Below, in pieces: positions 5,682 to 8,184 of a DNA stretch of 8,184 nucleotides (the stretch's first letter is position 1; each line of letters opens with the position of its first letter). Origin of the DNA: Candidatus Moranbacteria bacterium CG_4_9_14_3_um_filter_45_14 (GTDB lineage Bacteria; Patescibacteriota; Minisyncoccia; Moranbacterales; UBA1568); contig PFVP01000047.1 of assembly GCA_002790675.1 (NCBI GenBank), forward strand, positions 1 through 8,184, written 5' to 3'. The translations under genes were made by a program, and so were the position numbers. The notes under the pieces were generated by a model. It searched no databases. It saw only the letters and a program-made list of their open reading frames with translations, and had not been told where the DNA came from.

Positions 5682-6419
5682 TCATTGAAAAGGGTTCGGT
5701 TTGCCGACCTGATCTTTTCCAAGAGTCGGCGTATACGTTATCTTCTCCTTGAGGAGTGCTACACCTGAAAAATCCAATTCAGATTGGAGAAAAACAGGGA
5801 TAGCGAGAGCCGATAACACAGACTTCTTGGGAAGATACCCGTACGCTACCACGAATGTTCCCTTAAGATCAGAGACAGTACCCTTGTCTTGAGGGGAGGT
5901 TGAATCGATTTTCTTCTCGATAGAGAACGACTGTATGTTCTGAAAACGACTGATATGCGACAAGCGGTCATAAAAGGTTTTGATGTTCTCATACGTTCCG
6001 AGGACACTGCCTTTGAGTTGGAAAGTTTTCACTTTGTTTGCTGTGGTATCTTCGACGATACTCCCATCTGGAGCGATTTTCGTATTGGCTGCTTCATCTA
6101 TCTTTTTTAAATCCAGATCGGAAACGACAAGTCCGGATTGCGAAGCGAGGTAACCAAAAGCATCTATCGTCTGATCCTGATTCATAACATAAGGCAGATA
6201 CTGAAGCATAAATTGCTCCGACTTTGCATTCCTATCAAGCGAATCATTGAGGGTGCTGATATTATTTAAGACGGAATCCATATCCTTCAAAGACGCATCC
6301 TGAGTATTGATTTCGGCCTTCTTTTCAAAAATTATATCGAAGTCTGGTTTAATATAGCCGATACTCAGGATAAGTATCATAACAAGAAAGAAAGGAAGGA
6401 TGAATATTTTGAGTTTCAT
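5682..6419 (-). CDS. pilO: PilO-like pilus alignment protein
   Basis: A 245-residue single-pass inner-membrane protein. Residues 5-22 form one transmembrane helix right at the N-terminus, followed by a helical, probably coiled-coil stretch (about 30-65) and a PilO-type region with ferredoxin-like character (about 75-200). The segment TIDAFGYLASQSGLVVSDLDL and the later FQLKGSVLGTYENIKTFYDRLSHISRF are typical of the PilO core in which paired proteins align. It should pair with the preceding PilN and, with PilM, link the cytoplasmic motor to the envelope part of the machine. The C-terminus ends in VGKPNPFQ, reminiscent of the G+xNPF tails known from PilO/PilP-type proteins; no separate pilP gene is present in this window. 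The gap after pilN is 31 bases with no clear Shine-Dalgarno, so the two are likely co-transcribed and PilO may depend on coupling. The assignment rests on topology, position and local similarity. Confidence 0.85.
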   Translation of the reverse strand: MKLKIFILPFFLVMILILSIGYIKPDFDIIFEKKAEINTQDASLKDMDSVLNNISTLNDSLDRNAKSEQFMLQYLPYVMNQDQTIDAFGYLASQSGLVVSDLDLKKIDEAANTKIAPDGSIVEDTTANKVKTFQLKGSVLGTYENIKTFYDRLSHISRFQNIQSFSIEKKIDSTSPQDKGTVSDLKGTFVVAYGYLPKKSVLSALAIPVFLQSELDFSGVALLKEKITYTPTLGKDQVGKPNPFQ

Positions 6420-6450
6420 AGTGATTGAAAAAATTATGAATGATTATGGA

Positions 6451-6981
6451 TTATTTGTTGAACTCCGCTTTGAAAGAGAACTCGATGCGTCCTTCCAAAT
6501 TCTTTTTCAGCGAGTCCACTCTTATATTCGAAAAAAGAGCATCTCCCTTGAAAACGAACAACTGTTGCGCCACATATTTGAATGTGTCCGTTTCCCCCTC
6601 TACGATGACAGATTTTCCATTCTTATCGAATTCATATTTTGTCAACTTCACGTTGGGAATCACCAAGCTTTCAAGCTGATTCAAAAGTTTTCCCGTATCG
6701 ACAGGATCCTCCTCGTTCATCTGTTTTGTCGCAAGCGTCAAACGAGCGTCAAAAGATGCCACACGATCGACAGCATCGCCCTTCAATCGCGAAGCATTCT
6801 CTTCGAGCAGTGCCTGTTGTTCCGAAAGAATTTTATCGAGTGTATTCAAATACCACTGCATACCTCCCCAAAAGGCAAGCAACAAAAAAAAGATTACCGT
6901 TACGATAACGGGTCCGCCAAAAGTCCAGGATCCTTCCTGCTTTTTTTCCGGTACTGACGAAGAAAGATTCATCCCGATCAT
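6451..6981 (-). CDS. pilN: PilN-like pilus alignment protein
   Basis: A 176-residue bitopic membrane protein. A short cytoplasmic tail (1-21) is followed by a transmembrane helix (about 23-45), a helical coiled-coil region (46-90) and a C-terminal ferredoxin-like domain (about 95-176) with the PilN pattern LLNQLESLVIPNVKLTKYEF and SVIVEGETDTFKYVAQQL. PilN pairs with PilO and its cytoplasmic tail inserts into a groove of PilM; in well-studied PilN the contact is an INLLPWR-like motif near the N-terminus. Here MNLSSSVPEKK may be its reduced form. Two starts are possible: ATG 6981 (used here) and ATG 6972, which would begin exactly at MNL; neither has a Shine-Dalgarno. It lies 73 bases after pilM and 31 before pilO. 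This gene is more divergent than its neighbours, so the call leans on topology and position. Confidence 0.82.
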   Translation of the reverse strand: MIGMNLSSSVPEKKQEGSWTFGGPVIVTVIFFLLLAFWGGMQWYLNTLDKILSEQQALLEENASRLKGDAVDRVASFDARLTLATKQMNEEDPVDTGKLLNQLESLVIPNVKLTKYEFDKNGKSVIVEGETDTFKYVAQQLFVFKGDALFSNIRVDSLKKNLEGRIEFSFKAEFNK

Positions 6982-7000
6982 TTCTTTATGTTTTAATATT

Positions 7001-7052
7001 TATTATGACAACACTTAGATATATGATAACAATTTCCATCTATTATGACAAC
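7001..7052. repeat. Direct repeat TATTATGACAAC in the pilM-pilN gap
   Basis: Two identical 12-base copies, at 7001-7012 and 7041-7052, are spaced exactly 40 bases apart and account for a third of this 73-base gap. On the minus strand each reads GTTGTCATAATA, so each contains TTGTCA, a near-consensus -35 hexamer, and CATAAT, a near-consensus -10 hexamer. A related 11-base stretch occurs before pilin 2 (765-775). Confidence 0.5.
7023..7051 (-). promoter_or_regulatory. Predicted promoter before pilN
   Basis: TTGTCA (7051-7046) and TATCAT (7028-7023) on the minus strand each match the consensus in five of six positions, with a 17-base spacer. The predicted start near 7016 gives a leader of about 35 bases before the pilN ATG at 6981. 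It begins four bases after the pilM stop, so pilN-pilO could be transcribed without pilM. Prediction by consensus only. Confidence 0.5.
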
Positions 7053-7054
7053 TT

Positions 7055-8182
7055 CTACAATTTCTTCGCGAAAAATTTCTTTAAAGAAAAATCTTTCTTC
7101 GACTTCTTTATGAGCGCTGTCTTCTTCTTGAGGACAGTGTCTGTGCCGGAGAGAGCCAACCCGATGGCGACAGAAAATGATGTTCCGAATTCCCGGATCT
7201 TCTGTTCGAGTATCGGATCATACTTCACGTTTTTCCACGGATCCCCGATTACAACCGGCACTTTCAAAACACGCGAGTAATATTCTGTCAATCCGGTGAA
7301 CTGCGCCGTCCCTCCTGAGAGGAACACACGCTGACATTGTACGCCCGGATACCTCACCTGGTAAGAGATGAGCATCCTCTCCGCTTCATTCACAATCGCC
7401 TGAAGCGATGGAAAGGTAAGTGTCGTCTCCGGAGAAGAAAAGAAATCTTTACCGCTTTTTTTCATTATCTCCGCACGCTCCGATGTAACATTGAAACCCT
7501 CTGCAAGAACACGTGTGATATCTTTCCCTCCGGCATCTATATTCCGGCTTATCTTGACGACTCCATTATCGACCAATATGAGATTGGTCGCTCGCGAACC
7601 GATATCGATGATAAGGAAGAGTCCCATCTCATTCCCGACAATAGAACGAACCAGAGAGAATGTCTCCAATTCTAGGAAATTGAGCGTACGACCTACATCA
7701 GCGATATATTTTTCATACCGAGACACTTCTTTATTGAGCGCTGCGACCAAAAGCACTTCCATTTTCTCTCCACTATCCGGGGTGTTCCGGACACTGACCA
7801 CTTCCCAACTGAGAGCGATATCCTCCAGTGGGGACGGGATGTACTTATGCGCTTCGAAACGCACTGCATTCTGGAGCTCCGATTCTTCCATCAGAGGAAA
7901 TTCCACAAGCGAAATGAGTCCGGTAAAAGCCGGCATCGCCACATACGAAGATTCACCCTTTGGCTTCATATTCTTCAGAAGTGTCCGCAGATATGTCACG
8001 ACCTTATCATCGTATGAATAGTCTTCCTTTTGCACCTCCTTTTTTTCAAAACCTTCCAGGCTTACTTGCCCGTAGTTTACCAACTTCGGCTGATCATCCT
8101 CGACAGAAAACTCCACCACTTTTATGGAGGCCGTACCGAAATCCACACCAAGAAAATATTTTTTTCCGAAACCGAATGCCAT
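7055..8182 (-). CDS. pilM: Cytoplasmic actin-like ATPase PilM
   Basis: A 375-residue protein of the PilM/FtsA-like actin fold, which binds ATP in the cytoplasm and holds the N-terminal tail of PilN, coupling the assembly ATPases to the membrane alignment complex. Visible motifs: phosphate-1 loop YFLGVDFGTASIKVVEF (9-25), the PilM-typical QNAVRFEAHKYIPSPLEDI (104-122), phosphate-2 loop LIIDIGSRATNLILVDNG (190-207), GGKDIT (218-223) and the adenosine motif VFLSGGTAQFTGL (286-298). The C-terminus is an unusual lysine-rich tail, KKKTALIKKSKKDFSLKKFFAKKL-like (352-375), past the last family-conserved region IGLALSG. The ATG at 8182 leaves only two upstream bases in view, so the ribosome binding site and any promoter are outside, but MAFGFGKKYFLGVDFG is a natural PilM start. 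It is the first gene seen of the cluster. Confidence 0.95.
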   Translation of the reverse strand: MAFGFGKKYFLGVDFGTASIKVVEFSVEDDQPKLVNYGQVSLEGFEKKEVQKEDYSYDDKVVTYLRTLLKNMKPKGESSYVAMPAFTGLISLVEFPLMEESELQNAVRFEAHKYIPSPLEDIALSWEVVSVRNTPDSGEKMEVLLVAALNKEVSRYEKYIADVGRTLNFLELETFSLVRSIVGNEMGLFLIIDIGSRATNLILVDNGVVKISRNIDAGGKDITRVLAEGFNVTSERAEIMKKSGKDFFSSPETTLTFPSLQAIVNEAERMLISYQVRYPGVQCQRVFLSGGTAQFTGLTEYYSRVLKVPVVIGDPWKNVKYDPILEQKIREFGTSFSVAIGLALSGTDTVLKKKTALIKKSKKDFSLKKFFAKKL

Positions 8183-8184
8183 AT

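Noticed and set aside
7076..7089. Perfect 14-base palindrome TTTCTTTAAAGAAA
   Set aside because: It lies inside the lysine/phenylalanine-rich end of pilM, where AAA/TTT codons produce such palindromes; no T-run or promoter box goes with it.
1..8184. tRNA, rRNA, CRISPR array, insertion sequence or defence system
   Set aside because: No cloverleaf-like sequence, regularly spaced repeat, transposase or defence-type motif is seen; the window is accounted for by T4P genes and short gaps.

Overview
The window is one compact type IV pilus (T4P) locus. Every gene lies on the minus strand, so it reads from high to low coordinates: pilM (8182-7055), pilN-like (6981-6451), pilO-like (6419-5682), pilB (start probably 5510, stop 3828), pilT (3713-2634), pilC (2522-1314), two paralogous prepilins (1180-797 and 740-336), and the first 69 codons of pilD, the prepilin peptidase (209-1), cut by the window edge. 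No plus-strand gene is supported; long plus-strand frames are antisense shadows of these genes.

Organism: the gene order, the pilin style (short mature chains of about 120 residues, an FTLIELLIVIAIIGILASIV-type N-terminus, few charged residues), the monoderm-like component set with no secretin pilQ or lipoprotein pilP in view, and the frequent absence of Shine-Dalgarno sequences all resemble Patescibacteria (CPR), for example Parcubacteria-type genomes. This placement is an inference from protein style. All three stop codons end genes here (TAG: pilM, pilB, pilT, pilin 2; TAA: pilN, pilin 1; TGA: pilO, pilC), so the standard bacterial code applies, which argues against the Gracilibacteria/Absconditabacteria lineages that read TGA as glycine.

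How the parts work together: PilM (cytoplasmic actin-like ATPase) should dock on the cytoplasmic tail of PilN; PilN and PilO (single-pass membrane proteins with coiled coils and ferredoxin-like domains) form the alignment complex around the platform protein PilC; PilB drives pilin extraction and polymerisation, PilT drives retraction, PilD cleaves the prepilin leaders, and the two pilins form or decorate the fibre.

Regulation: the best-equipped gene is pilin 1. It has a TTTACA-17-TAGAAT promoter, a hairpin predicted at the very 5' end of its transcript, an A-rich leader, and a ten-base Shine-Dalgarno matching the canonical 16S rRNA tail. The pilin pair is closed by an intrinsic terminator (268-314). 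pilD then has its own promoter, whose -10 box lies six bases before the ATG, predicting a leaderless mRNA. Weaker promoter candidates precede pilN, pilB and pilT, and a palindrome lies before pilC.

I do not see an obviously new system. The most unusual detail is a 15-base in-frame GC-rich palindromic insert in the leader peptide of pilin 2. Other points worth checking are the cysteine-matched pilin pair, the PilT P-loop variant, the shortened PilM-binding motif in PilN and the likely leaderless pilD.
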